A DNA stretch of 63,371 nt from Aureobasidium sp. EXF-3400 (taxonomy: Eukaryota > Ascomycota > Dothideomycetes > Dothideales > Saccotheciaceae): contig SWBL01000308.1 of assembly GCA_024195585.1 (NCBI GenBank), forward strand, positions 1-63,371, written 5' to 3'. The notes under the pieces are model-generated. The model was not told the origin of the DNA, made no database searches, and saw only the letters and a list, made by a program, of their open reading frames with translations. This document shows, one piece after another, positions 35,001 through 43,785 of this stretch; positions within the stretch are counted from its first letter, which is position 1, and every line of letters begins with the position of its first letter. The position numbers and the translations under genes were made by a program.

Positions 35001-36049
35001 TCTCTTGGTCGTTGACTACTGGTAGCGACGTGGATCGGACGAAGTCCCCGAGCTTTCAAAGAGCGGCGATATTGTTCAACTTCTATGAGATATGGATGCA
35101 GTTGAATGGCTTTGCGTGTTCGGAGGTTGCGTCGAGGTTGCTGAGCGGCAAGAGCAGCAAGGTCTTGGTCGGTGAGAGAGTTGATGGTACTTTCTAGTTC
35201 AGCTCTTTCAGGGTGGTCTTCAAGATTCGGAGCGGGGTTGGTCGTTCTTGCCGTGCTTGAATAATGGCCAAAGAAGGGCTGAGGAGACGAGAGCACCTGC
35301 ATGTCGACGTCTGACAGATCCGAACTCGAACTTGACATGCGACGCCCGACTTGGGAAGGTGCGAACAACGGCTCCGTCGACACTGGCGCCTGATCCATCT
35401 CAACATCATCACCTCCAACCAATGCATCGATGTCCATGAAACCATCATCCTTCTCTTCTTCTTGTCCGGCATGCTCCATAGTGGCAATCGTGCTCTTAAT
35501 CCTCTTCAACGCTCCTAGCTTGAACTTCCGGCTGTACGTTCTCACATTTCGATTGGTAGATTCTGGAGGCGATTCTGCTCTTCTAGGCTGGGTGATCAAG
35601 ACTATTGGTTGCCCTGCCGAAGGTTGCTGATGTGCATTCTGCTGTGCCTCTGAATCGTCTTGTGGAAGGTCGAAAGTCTTGTCCCGGTTGTCCGTCTCTT
35701 CTGAAGCCTCGACAATTCCTGGAACCGAGATGTTGATAAAGTCTGGTATACTACCGTCCTGTCTTCTTTCACCGTTTTCGTGTTGTTCTTCCTGGTCGCC
35801 TTGATCCACTTTCGCGTGGTTTGTGTCTGTCGCAAGACTCGATGAGGGCCTGAAGTTGTCCGCTGTTCGTACCTTGGATTCTAGTGTCTCTTCATTGGCG
35901 ACGCCGGGTCCACCATCATCATTCAGTTCCAGAGAAGCTTCTCGTCGTGGTGTTACGGCTGTCGTCGGCGTGCTGATATCCTCATCTTCCAGAACAACAT
36001 CCTCTTCATCCGAGTCCAGGACATAACCTCGATCTCTCCATTCGCTCAT
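29045..36049 (-). CDS. mus7: Mus7/Mms22 family replication-fork repair protein
   Basis: The product (2,334 residues, one exon) begins MSEWRDRGYVLDSDEEDVVL, the N-terminal signature of the fungal Mus7/Mms22 family. In budding yeast Mms22 is a subunit of the Rtt101-Mms1 cullin E3 ligase at stalled forks; in fission yeast Mus7 acts with Mus81 in repair of replication damage. The first about 1,000 residues are charged and low in complexity, with many Ser/Pro/acidic runs, SQ/TQ-like sites and basic nuclear-localisation stretches (for example SKGRKKAPAKKPV). The remaining about 1,300 residues are predominantly helical and hold the conserved Mus7 region. It shares a 250-base divergent promoter with the small gene at 36300. 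No frame breaks are seen over 7 kb. Confidence 0.9.
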   Translation of the reverse strand: MSEWRDRGYVLDSDEEDVVLEDEDISTPTTAVTPRREASLELNDDGGPGVANEETLESKVRTADNFRPSSSLATDTNHAKVDQGDQEEQHENGERRQDGSIPDFINISVPGIVEASEETDNRDKTFDLPQDDSEAQQNAHQQPSAGQPIVLITQPRRAESPPESTNRNVRTYSRKFKLGALKRIKSTIATMEHAGQEEEKDDGFMDIDALVGGDDVEMDQAPVSTEPLFAPSQVGRRMSSSSSDLSDVDMQVLSSPQPFFGHYSSTARTTNPAPNLEDHPERAELESTINSLTDQDLAALAAQQPRRNLRTRKAIQLHPYLIEVEQYRRSLKARGLRPIHVATSSQRPRDQDDSQDAEFRQEESQPPRRPAQETQESTPPDSSASPVRQQPLRLDPDLMDDDDDFPDLDDAVRRHVMGGTQIGYKRRKTLQTPQNALNTRHPPSSTAGARGKLKSLHLARTNSDIVRPALPDLLPPSPPRTSSPSNLEPTPAGPPRFRLPYGLTPAAVPTPLPSSPERPTSTSARRPRQVVISSDDEAASDNDVAANENSSEESGHDDRQLLRMRRKIRGVLPASYLKLDRQIRPRSPSSAITEAQTETPRPTAPVRGVAQRRYTSHSATLARQKSYVIFSDNSGSESSAGERPASRLLQTRLPSPITKRPSVQRPQPLEVDEHDEIDAMFPTQERAHFRLPKSRMKQSRVTDTFSSEQNRSKQSRTGHKQTASGPSAARKSKPHAQSGSKGRKKAPAKKPVQLSILDATANPVPTSPQAVPRPQFVRLAARQARHRSDHGRHSPTNKDIRLATREDTQDALEPLISWRTGNLGRSYIPSTRRPARSVSSAADALNASEPEAPKPRSRSPEHRPIIRRPGEPRPNLFAKLTQAKKPRMRDFETRKRNARKTVLHNQRKMLERDYRMRPAQIETIAQTSNRDLDPLTFAAPPSRLMEIFSRDRGEQSASKFRLERFLKDKEPSAESAAPAQTQELDTDMTGTGDVQLPHRARKRFARRFDVETAQFRQPDEPLPVDVPSVPNADPEPVSADAPPMAETLQGLGPFGTRYPTDFDIRPLELGTYFAASTFVGSGDFNDCLTLRNRDLDLPAGRITVEVTGRSLQWSAWNEDVSTGLGEVLAACTEDLHAVGEFEGHEMRRSAMDDTTARFGYFLRSVVRYISGCLHFLDSIDRPAKLNRISCFVNDFLDMVESETNLLMSHADIQADVERLVVDSTLYLLCISAQCVRISQHPAVDHRTQEALSDKCVQLSRKLIPVALPSRFTRLREFLELSRQHTERDAGIQEQDLAVKSVVTVNHILKAIDASAKLPEILTVYLDRTISKTCNIHSLDQIWYDVFSVQPLLEIDATGIYRPKSRFQAGNDGWELVKSLLQRTFELYPATSKLRKPTLNDYVRARLIRVHHLIVHWGWHRCETALSTIYDFFARHNLSQLRNEEGKGSPHFLEDLDKNPEIALEPSDCAFHIFLKLIVIGLRGLQEALPKNKVRGFAWRFIPNHGRTYRKDQEVTHDALDALRNHHDLLCTLYWVMPPGCGPRLQMIKDLVDHENSHREACRLSVHAWSVLARYQLSQAEPFKDSDVLASWFKDMTTITVSQYRLARSEAEAEYASEKSKGSFDISPDMLETIITTNQRSIFAILQDLLLAMRNSVKTSKSWLPVRHVFEQSNVIEVLRMYDINQPRLSVAIVQALEIVEELLLTRNRLIRPVPQESQPGSDDSQDYGDWSFMDQVVEQEPETSAAKTSEVAFLQEPLGELMSTCFGSEKSPDDALLKKIVDVWTTTAQQSVRDGSHDWSNFLDTYSTTSWSQLRDTEQRHKYTCYFLASVIKGDKSSLNDHRNLFMKAWFVSLMERESMLKFQHPLTASLLERATSEPLLNNLPFAANYETGEYRITLSELRQERTSLISSVLSNMHASLTLDFPSNISERKREYVDMLKAAMQHMRQTYEQLQDFSGRLGGSSHSELEGAYVKFVQQVISSMQQYTSEICPVDPFFVDSTAFPLPHEDPTYVISRLKSYVFKLGDGRARKQLAVFVQTVSERAASDGQQKYLKKQMYEALAGKPSRGLRNVMVTALLPAYVSCTNTPSRGWVLAIPLVDAMSVVFNNMICDLELCDQEGVDADVGAVTSVLATAYNWAITVTLEPATLNAGLLRLLSAMFGLVENSLTFIEYVNRVTGRANQAIELFCSFRTLADKIVMQITKPSASPLDPDEMQDDEFKKSENMACAWQDTLAFATRSLSEALSRYPQKEWTTDLQSFEAEKTRLVDAVEMFRGSYSRVLGVRDDVVSAIVDEDEKGGDDEEGDRQKQEMQRARLDDVMRRMEGLGWHGLM

Positions 36050-36299
36050 TTGACCTCGCCTTCATGTCTTGTCCATAAGGTATGCTGTTGAATCAGACAA
36101 TGACTTTTCGACGATGAATGCTGTTCGACGCGTCTAGACCGCGTTCCAGTAATTTGAGATGCGAACGCGCCGTGCACGCGACGGAAATTCAGCGACGTCA
36201 CGATCCCTCCATTTCGCCAAGACTTTGACATCTCAAGCATCATCGAATTTCGACCTTGATGTTTTTCAAGAACAAGAACAATTGAACAACACGGCAATA
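36050..36299. promoter_or_regulatory. Divergent promoter of mus7 and the small gene at 36300
   Basis: A 250-base spacer separates the two divergent starts. I see no specific operator or well-formed TATA box. Confidence 0.5.
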
Positions 36300-37044
36300 A
36301 TGAATAGAGTAATTGCGCCAGTCCTCGCAACCGTTTGTGGTGTAGCTACTGGTTAGTCTCGATCTCAACCCTTTCAACCTTCGGCATCCTCTGCGAGATT
36401 GGGTGAAGTTGAATATGAGTACTGATACTAAATCATGTATACAGCAGTCGCAGCATTCCAACCAGAACTTCAAAAACAAGCAGCAGAAAGAGAAGGAAAG
36501 AATGTAGAGCAATTCCAAGAGCAACATGGTGGTGCTATGTAAGTGATGTTTTCCTCCACACGACTTTCAAACCCGCGTTCTTGTTCCATCACCATTCTAC
36601 ATATGGGACATCCTTTCATCGTCGTCCAAAGAGATCTTTTGCTTCTTTTTATTCCAACATCATCCTTTTTTCTTTATCAAATTTCGCGTCTTTTCTCTCC
36701 ATATTGCATCTCTCCATTCACTCCACCCTACATCCCATCTCTGCAACCCTCCTTCCTCTGACCCTCCCACCCTACCTTCTACCTACCCAACTAATCTCTC
36801 CATCTCCAGCCCCCCAACATCCCACGACCCCTCGATACCAGACATCAACAACAACAAATCCATCGGCGCAGAAGTAAAACAACACCTGAACGAAGCAAAA
36901 AACGAAGCAATGACAGAGATCCAACACATCAAGAACGAAGCAAAGACAGATGTTGCACCACAGAAGGCTTGGTGGGGATTAGGTTTATTCGGAGCCAGCC
37001 AGGGAGGAAGTGAAAGCCCTCGGGAGGGGGAGAAGAAGTCATGA
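36300..37044 (+). CDS. Small predicted membrane or mitochondrial protein
   Basis: Three exons (36300-36351, 36445-36538, 36810-37044) join in frame to 126 residues; donors are GTTAGT and GTAAGT, and the second intron is unusually long (271 bases) with a pyrimidine-rich end. The N-terminus (MNRVIAPVLATVCGVATAVAAF) is a short hydrophobic, weakly basic segment that could be a signal anchor or mitochondrial presequence. The middle is Glu/Gln/Lys-rich and helical (AEREGKNVEQFQEQ and later EVKQHLNEAKNEAM), and the end has a WWGLGLFG patch. I do not recognise the family. It is likely an inner-membrane or ER-associated small protein; this is inference. Confidence 0.7.
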
Positions 37045-37418
37045 ACAGAGATGGATAATAAAAGATTGAGTGTCGTCATGTAGATGAGCGAATAGTTTTA
37101 TGACACCGCAGCTTTGCTTCCTACATGTCGTTGTGTACATTACCAGTGATGAGAGTTAAGAATTGGGCTTGAGACTTAAAAGTCATAATCCACAATCACA
37201 ACCGTCATCGTGCATTTCTACATTCACGAGTATGAAACACTCAACACAGAGAGTGTGTGAACGGAAAACGATAACGACATTCCATCTGTCCATATCAACG
37301 ACAGACCACACACCCACTACAAAGGATATCAAACCCCCACCCGTAAAAGAAACGCCCATCTATCAGTCCACCCTTTCCCTACTCTCCCTTAATCCTCCCC
37401 TTTCCCTCATACACACAT
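37045..37418. other. Convergent spacer
   Basis: This separates the small gene (plus) from sec17 (minus). Nothing else seen. Confidence 0.6.
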
Positions 37419-38570
37419 CTAAGAGAAATCCTCATCCTGACTCTCAATCTTCTCTTTGATCCTCAGCAACACGGTGGTCTGCCACTTATTCAATTTCTGC
37501 ATCTGATCGAATTGGAACAGACGGTCTGCGAAAACATCCTGATCGCCAGATTCCACGGCTTCTTTGAGATCGTTGAGGAGTTGGAATTCGCGGGTCGAGG
37601 TGAATTGTGCGTGTTTGGAGCGGTATTCGTCAAAGGCGCGGGAGGTGGCTACCATGTCCTGTGGAGAAAAGGAGTTAGAAGAGATAGGTACGGGGAAGAG
37701 AGGGAAGAGGTGGGCGGGAGGAAGAAAGGAGGTGGGTGGAAAAGAGAAGATACTTACACCGGTGGCTAAATGGCAGATTCCGGCTTGGAAGAGGTAGTTT
37801 TTGATGTTCCAGGCGAGGAGGTTGTTGTTTTGGGCTTTGTCTGCTGCGGATTCGTAGCCGTCGATGGCGCTTCTGTAGTCGCTTTCTAGTGCTTGCAAGT
37901 CTGAAAGGGCGAGGGTGATTTTGTTCTCGAGTCTGGTGTTGCTCAGTCAGCATTGTCATGCACCATCTTCTCGCTTCAGGGAGACTCACGCAGGAGCAGG
38001 ATCTTGCTTGTAGCACTTCAGGGTATCCTTGTATGCCTCGATGGCTTTCGCATTGTTACCCAAGACTTGCTGATAATGTGTGGCCAACGTCTCGGTATTC
38101 GTAGCAGCAGGTCTCCATCTTCCCAACTGCTTTTGCTTGCCAATGGCCATCTCCAACATAGTCGCCGCCTTTTCCGGCTGGACCTCGTGATACAACTTGA
38201 AAGCCTCGTTGTAAATGTTTACCGCATCCAAAGGCTCTTCCAGATTTTCGGTGCAGATTCTTGCGGCGGCTTCGAGAGCGCTACCGCCTTGTTGGATTGC
38301 GAGAGAGGTAACTTCCGGGTCGTCGATGGAGGTCAGTTTTACGCGGTAGGCGTTTGCGGCGGCGCGGTACATTTCGACGGCTTTTTCGTACTTCTCGCCG
38401 CGGCCGCCGAAGAAGGAGAAGCCGCCTGAAGCGCTCTTTTCTTGCTTGATGGCCTGGGATAGCGCATGTTAGTGGGATGTTGTTTGGATGTAGAGGGGCA
38501 TGAGCGTTGCAAAGGTAGAGGTAATTACCTTCTGCAGCAAGTCATTCTCAGCTGTGAGTGAGGAAGCCAT
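37419..38570 (-). CDS. sec17: Sec17 / alpha-SNAP vesicle fusion protein
   Basis: Four exons (38570-38529, 38453-37990, 37932-37758, 37658-37419) give 306 residues, close to the about 290 of the family. Alpha-SNAP binds cis-SNARE bundles and recruits and stimulates the ATPase NSF/Sec18, recycling SNAREs after membrane fusion in the cytosol. The N-terminus has the family's membrane-touching loop (SGGFSFFGGRGEKYEKAVEMY). TPR-like helical hairpins follow, including AANAYRV, AARICTENLEEPLDAVNIY and WNIKNYLFQAGICHLATG. The C-terminal DQDVFADRLFQFDQMQKLNKW and the acidic end IKEKIESQDEDFS match the Sec18-binding tail. Introns carry standard GTAAGT or GTGAGT donors. It is a housekeeping gene and a reliable anchor for the species' codon use. 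Confidence 0.93.
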
Positions 38571-39037
38571 GATGAAGAGGCGGCTACTGCTGTATGTTGG
38601 GGTTGTGTGTTTTCAGAGTACGGGAAATGTTTAGGAGACAGCAACACCTTGTTGGTATTCGGGGCACCTGCCACTCGGCGCTGACGTACCCCGACTTTGT
38701 GCCAAGCCATGATTGGCTTCTGATATCGACAGTATGAGATTTCCAACCCAGCGTCTGGAGCCTCTCACCGTAGTCGCGGACAACTATTGAGCTGAGGAAT
38801 TGCACGAATTGTGAAGCAGTGAATCATTGTCCAGTAAAGGAGCTCTGTGGACGCTTCTATAACCCCAAGATCATCGTGCACCCAGACAGCTAGTATTAGT
38901 GATTTGAACGTCGGGAGAGTGCTCACGCCGGATAAGAAGACCCTGTGCGCTTGATAGCAATTCCAACCTTCAAGCATGTGAACATCTGAATGACCATCTC
39001 TCTTTCCCACGCAAAGAACAACATCGCAACCACAAAA
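38571..39037. promoter_or_regulatory. Divergent promoter of sec17 and the GatC-like gene
   Basis: A spacer of about 470 bases separates the divergent starts. An in-frame upstream ATG at 38990 could lengthen the plus-strand gene by 16 residues. No specific motif recognised. Confidence 0.5.
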
Positions 39038-39607
39038 ATGCCACCTTTCAGATCCCTCACAAATTCATTGCGCACACGTATTCAACATGCACACTTCCAC
39101 ACCACACGACCAGCCTTCCAAACGCCACCACCCAAAATCGACGTCGAAGCTCTCTTAGCAACACCAACCTGGTCCCTTGAATCCCTCCTCCCACCATCAA
39201 CACCTGCCACCTCAACCCCCACAATATCCTCCAAACAACTTCACCACCTCCTCCGCCTCTCCGCCCTCCCACCTCCAAAAGACGCAGCAGAAGAAGCAAA
39301 AATGCTATCTTCACTATCCTCACATCTCCACTTTGTAAACGAGATCCGCAGTGTGCATGTTTCTGGCCTCACGCCATTGCAAAGTTTACGGGATGAGACT
39401 GCTGCTGGGGTTGAAATGCAAAAGATTGGGATGAAGGATTTGGAAGAGGCGTTCAAGAAGGAAGAGGCCAAAGGGAGATATTACAGGAGAATCAGAAGGG
39501 ATCAGGATAGGGTCGAGAAGGGGGAGAGTGCGAAGACTTGGGATGTGCTGGGAGCTGCGAGGAAGAAGGTGGGGAGGTACTTTGTTGTTGATGGTGGCAA
39601 GGAGTGA
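39038..39607 (+). CDS. GatC-like mitochondrial Glu-tRNA(Gln) amidotransferase subunit
   Basis: The 189-residue product looks like the fungal GatC-like subunit of the mitochondrial amidotransferase, which converts misacylated Glu-tRNA(Gln) to Gln-tRNA(Gln). The N-terminus is basic, free of acids and hydroxyl-rich (PPFRSLTNSLRTRIQHAHF), as in mitochondrial presequences. The core reads QLHHLLRLSALPPP, then LSSHLHFVNEIRSVHVSG and LTPLQSLRDET. These are the two helices and the conserved 'L..V..V...G..PL...RDE' tail of GatC. The C-terminal part (YYRRIRRDQDRVEKGESAKTWDVL) is a common fungal extension. I chose the ATG at 39038, whose product begins with the presequence; an upstream start at 38990 is possible. 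Confidence 0.72.
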   Translation: MPPFRSLTNSLRTRIQHAHFHTTRPAFQTPPPKIDVEALLATPTWSLESLLPPSTPATSTPTISSKQLHHLLRLSALPPPKDAAEEAKMLSSLSSHLHFVNEIRSVHVSGLTPLQSLRDETAAGVEMQKIGMKDLEEAFKKEEAKGRYYRRIRRDQDRVEKGESAKTWDVLGAARKKVGRYFVVDGGKE

Positions 39608-40021
39608 TGTCTGACAGCACATCGTTCGATTCCTAGCCCTTTGATTAGCTGCACTGCCCATCTGCAAGTGCCGCCTCCTCGATCACTCTTGCAAGTTACA
39701 TCCGCTGTGCTCAACCTATAAGACCACAAACCGGCGCTGTTGTTCGGCCTTGGTCAACTCTCTAGTTCTGGCCTTCACCATGGAATCAGCTACGCTACCC
39801 GTATCGGCAACAACTCTGACATGGATATACCTATCTCTCGGAAGCAGCGCTATACTTCGACACTCCGCAGCAGACAATATTCCCGGGATATACCTTGTTC
39901 GCCCTTGATGTCGTCTCCCATCGTATGCGCCGGCAACATCCTCATCACTTTGTACTATTGAACTCGCTATAGCTTTACAGACCTGCGTTTCCGGGGCGCT
40001 TCGAGGCTCCTGATCGCTGAT

Positions 40022-40843
40022 ATGCACATTGGCAAGGCAGAACTCGTCTTTGGTCAGAAAGACTTGCTTCAACATACCATCTGGACTCCTGCTGTTCTTT
40101 CTGTCCTCGCTAATTTGATGATGGCTGTGCCGCAACTCAAAATTGTTGGCTTTACCGGTTTGCCATGGTTCTGTTACATGGCTGCTGCATCATTTATGCT
40201 GGCTGCAATTGTCCGGCTGCTTGTCTGCTGGGCAGCTACTTGTTCTCTGTCAGAGTCGCAGCAGCATTCTCTCACGGACCTTCACGATGATGGGGCGCTT
40301 CAGACGTGTTCGAGAGTTGTTGACCAGATTTTCAGATACTGCATCTTCTTCCAAATGTCCGTCTGGGCCGCCTCGTGCTTACCAGACAACGCGATCCTCT
40401 TGAGCATCATCCTCACGGTACTTCCCTACGTCCTGGGTGCACTTTTCTGTTTTGCGGCCTGGTACGCCAAGTCTAAACGTCTGCAGCAGATCAAGTCTTG
40501 GGCCTGGTCATTCACTTGGACGTTGATATGCGGTTTCATCTTTGCAACATCGCAACACGAAAGCAATACTAGGCGTCATTTCGCCCAATGTCTCGAGCCC
40601 GTCTGTTTCGTTCTTCTTACAGAGAACTGTTTTAGTGGCACGGGAGTTCTGTTTGCATCGCCAGAAGATGAGGATTTCCAATCTAACCCTTTGTTGTGGG
40701 TCACCGCCGGCAGACCTGTGTTTCGCAAATTTCTGGCTTGGGGATTTCTCATTTTAAATTTTGCTACGACTCTGATCTATTTCATGGTCTTCTATGATGA
40801 GAAGCCTACTTTAAAGGCTAGCTTTACAGATTGGTTTGGATGA
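40022..40843 (+). CDS. Predicted multi-pass membrane protein, unknown
   Basis: The frame encodes 273 residues with five or six hydrophobic segments (around PAVLSVLANLMMAV, GLPWFCYMAAASFMLAAIVRLLVCW, NAILLSIILTVLPYVLGALFCF, WSFTWTLICGFIF, FLAWGFLILNFATTLIYFMVF). I do not recognise the family. A 5' exon may be missing: the frame is open a few codons upstream, and the 39.7-40.0 kb region is open on both strands. The antisense frame at 39716-40135 is an alternative reading of the 5' part. Confidence 0.5.
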   Translation: MHIGKAELVFGQKDLLQHTIWTPAVLSVLANLMMAVPQLKIVGFTGLPWFCYMAAASFMLAAIVRLLVCWAATCSLSESQQHSLTDLHDDGALQTCSRVVDQIFRYCIFFQMSVWAASCLPDNAILLSIILTVLPYVLGALFCFAAWYAKSKRLQQIKSWAWSFTWTLICGFIFATSQHESNTRRHFAQCLEPVCFVLLTENCFSGTGVLFASPEDEDFQSNPLLWVTAGRPVFRKFLAWGFLILNFATTLIYFMVFYDEKPTLKASFTDWFG

Positions 40844-41532
40844 TGTGGAAGTGCGGTCATCTGTACAAGCTGTCAAGCTGAACCTTCTTGAATAAAAGAG
40901 ACGAGTCAACTGCTCCTTCGAGATAGCTCTCTGAGGACTTCCGACTGACAATCATTATCTCCTTCGCGCCCTTGTCAGGATTGCATTTGCTGTCCATGTC
41001 GTGATCTTCTGGTTGTTACGCGCTTGTCGCTTAAATTCTGCCCTTACCAGAGAAGTGGTTTCAAAGAAAGCTGGTCGCAGATTCGGTGTTGCCGTAGGTT
41101 GCGAATTGACCACCTTTCCAATTTCACACACTGCTTTTCACCAACACCTCACCCACCACAATGTCTAGTTTCACACAACTCGTTGCGTACGGGAAGAACT
41201 GCTCAGCCGCCAGATTGTTGAAACTTCATTTCATGTCCAGTTCAAGCTCTCTCCAAGCGCTTGTAGGACTACATCATCCTGACATACCACTACCACAACC
41301 ACAAGAAACAATTCTGGTCTAATACGCAAGCCTACGCAGAGTTTCAGCAAACTGACACACGCGCTGGTACATCTTCGTCGTCCATTGCCTTTCAAACTCT
41401 AATCACTGACCTCATCTTCCCCCAGCATCTACATCCTAGCACCTTACCCAAACAGCTGCCACTTTTCTCACCAACCCAATCCTACCACTATCAACTCAAT
41501 CCCACAAAAATCCAACCTCTCCGCACCCCACC
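40844..41532. other. Intergenic, pyrimidine-rich towards the right end
   Basis: No gene supported. The last about 130 bases before 41533 are C/T-rich, as often seen before fungal translation starts. Confidence 0.5.
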
Positions 41533-41955
41533 ATGACAAAAACCACAAGCATCAGCGCGCAAAACTCGGCCTTTCAAAAACGCAAACAACGCTGCGATCA
41601 ACAACTAAAGAACAACAAGATCACCTTTGCAGAATGCCAACAACGTGCAAGATGGCAGTGGTACCCGAGTCCAGAGAAGGTTCCAACGATTGAAAAAGGG
41701 CAGAAGGATTTGAAAAATTGGTTTGGGAAAGTTAAAAGAAAGGAGAAGGGTCGTGTGAAGAGTGGGGGACAGCAGGAGATGGTTGAAGATGATGCTGGGA
41801 TTGCTGGGGGGATGAGGTTAAGGATGAGACTGAGGTTGGAGATGAGATGGAGGGGGGAGGTTATGATGTTGTGGATGCGTCGACATTACCGCGTTGGACG
41901 GCTATTAATATGGTTTCAACATCGCTTGACAAGTCATGATTGGACATCGCTATAA
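41533..41955 (+). CDS. Small basic protein, hypothetical
   Basis: The start lies in a good fungal context (CACCATGAC) after a pyrimidine-rich leader. The first about 75 residues are hydrophilic and plausible (KRKQRCDQQLKNNKITFAECQQRARWQWY). The rest is a strongly Arg/Met-rich, low-complexity tail that may be a wrong frame after an unrecognised intron or frameshift. No domain recognised. Confidence 0.4.
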   Translation: MTKTTSISAQNSAFQKRKQRCDQQLKNNKITFAECQQRARWQWYPSPEKVPTIEKGQKDLKNWFGKVKRKEKGRVKSGGQQEMVEDDAGIAGGMRLRMRLRLEMRWRGEVMMLWMRRHYRVGRLLIWFQHRLTSHDWTSL

Positions 41956-42036
41956 CTCGATATCTCCTTACTCGACGTCAATCATGGAAAAACATCTTCT
42001 GCCTTGATGCAAGATGGATGTAATAATTATCATACT

Positions 42037-42260
42037 TCATCCATCTCTCTGGCTGTGCGTCTTGGAGCGAGTTTGTTCGTGCATTACTTTAGGCATAGAA
42101 ACAATTGTCCTTGCGACTAACGGAGTATTTCTGGGATACTTATAGGAAGTAGACAAGATTTTCTTATACTGATCTAAGAATTTTTCATCCATCTCAGTGG
42201 GCTGCATGTCTTGGAGCAATTTGTTCGTGCATTACTGCAGTACAACAACAATTGTCCTTT
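42037..42260. repeat. Imperfect direct repeat of about 78 bases
   Basis: Two related copies lie at about 42037-42114 and 42185-42260. Both read CATCCATCTC, then CTTGGAGC, TTTGTTCGTGCATTACT and ACAATTGTCC, with substitutions and small indels between them. Confidence 0.7.
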
Positions 42261-42417
42261 ACGTACAAACCATTTTGTAGAGAAGCAGAAACGGGAAGTT
42301 TTTATACCTATGTATAGATGTACTCATCTTTTCCCACTGTTTTTTTTACCTTTAAAACTCATGCCGTAAGAAGAAGCATTAACTATGAAATTGCGGAAAG
42401 AGGCAAGGACCTTAGTA

Positions 42418-42999
42418 GACGTTAAACCACGGGTTAACAACGCCGAGACTCTATCCCTACCTACAACCACAAATCTTAACTAAAGGAAAAGAAGACATCG
42501 TAAGGCCGAGCGGGATAAGAAGCTAGAAAATAGATTTATCGACCTCGTTCGTTTCGTCGCCGGGCGGCGGAGGTAGGGTCGTAGATGGATAGGAATGCAT
42601 AGATGTAAACGAAGATACCGAGATCATCTTCTAAAGTTGTTGTTGTTTCCATTTGTGCTAAGTATAGTTGTTTAGTTTAGGAGGGTTCTTTCATACTGTT
42701 AATCACTAAGAATAGAAGCAGACGTTAAACCATAGGTTACTAACGTCGAGACTCTGTCCCTACCTATAACTACAAATCTTAACTAAGAGAAAAGAAGACA
42801 TCGTAAGGCCGAGCGGGATAAGAAGCTAGAAAACAGATTCATCGACCTCATTCATTTCGTCGCCGGGCGGCGGAGGTAGGGTCGTAGACGGATAGGAATG
42901 CATAGATGTAAACTAGGATACCGAGATCATCTGCTAGAGTTGTTGTTGTTTCCATTTGTGCCAAGTATAGTTGTTTAGTTCAGGAAGGGTTCTTTTATA
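42418..42999. repeat. Two direct copies of a 278-base repeat
   Basis: Copy 1 spans about 42418-42695 and copy 2 about 42721-42999, with about 25 bases between them. They are collinear from GACGTTAAACC to GGGTTCTTT and differ mainly by C/T and G/A changes. Both keep a GC-rich core (CGCCGGGCGGCGGAGGTAGG). They could be two LTR-like termini without an interior, or a tandem duplication. No coding sequence is apparent in them. Confidence 0.85.
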
Positions 43000-43785
43000 C
43001 GCTTCCAATCTCCCTACTACCAATGTCAAATTTCCATCTTATTCATAAACTTCTTGGTATCGATATCTGACGAAACTTTGATATTCTTGACTCTATCTCG
43101 ACCTCCGAGAGCGTGTGCGGATAGAAATGAAATATTCCTCGATGCATCTTTGATTAACCCCCATCCACCAGGAACTTCAGCTCAAAGAAAGAAAGATTTC
43201 GAGGACAAGGTCGCTGGTTTTTATACAACGATTACAAATTGATGATGTATTGACATGGTGTAGAGTCAGCATATCTTATGACTTGCAGCATCTATAAAAG
43301 TTATACCCCCGCCAATGATTTCGAGTACATGTCGGAGATTTGCCCCCAGAAAGATCAACACGCTCATCCTGAGATCTACATGCCACGCCTGTGATGTTGA
43401 TGGATAGCTACGCATCAGGAGTAGTAGTGCTTTCTCGAAAGAGAAGCAAGCAGAAAAGAATCATCGGGTCCGTGGCTCTGCAGCAAAGCTCTCTTCTGCT
43501 TAGAGGGAACACCCTCCGTGATCGAAATAGCCGGGTTCATGGACCCGGAACGCTACATTTGTTCGTGGAGACCTGAGACTCATATTTCACCCCGAGGATG
43601 CCAGAGCACTCCTCGATATTCCCTAAACACATCTTTTACGGAGACAATGGAGCGGTGGTTTGATTGTGATACGAACAAGATCAGAATTGGTGTGAATTTA
43701 TAGCTCACTACGAAAATTACATAGTTAGTCTCCCCTGTTGGTTCATTTGCGGCATATGATACCTCAATCCCATGGTAGAGGCCCA
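43000..43785. other. Intergenic with possible exon fragments
   Basis: Two short plus-strand frames (43054-43242, and about 43440-43703 reading LFCLEGTPSVIEIAGFMDPE) look somewhat protein-like and may be debris of a gene. I cannot name a family or join them. Confidence 0.3.

Noticed and set aside
39716..40135. 139-residue minus frame opposite the unknown membrane protein
   Set aside because: No recognisable domain or splice partner; retained only as an alternative reading of the 5' part of that locus.
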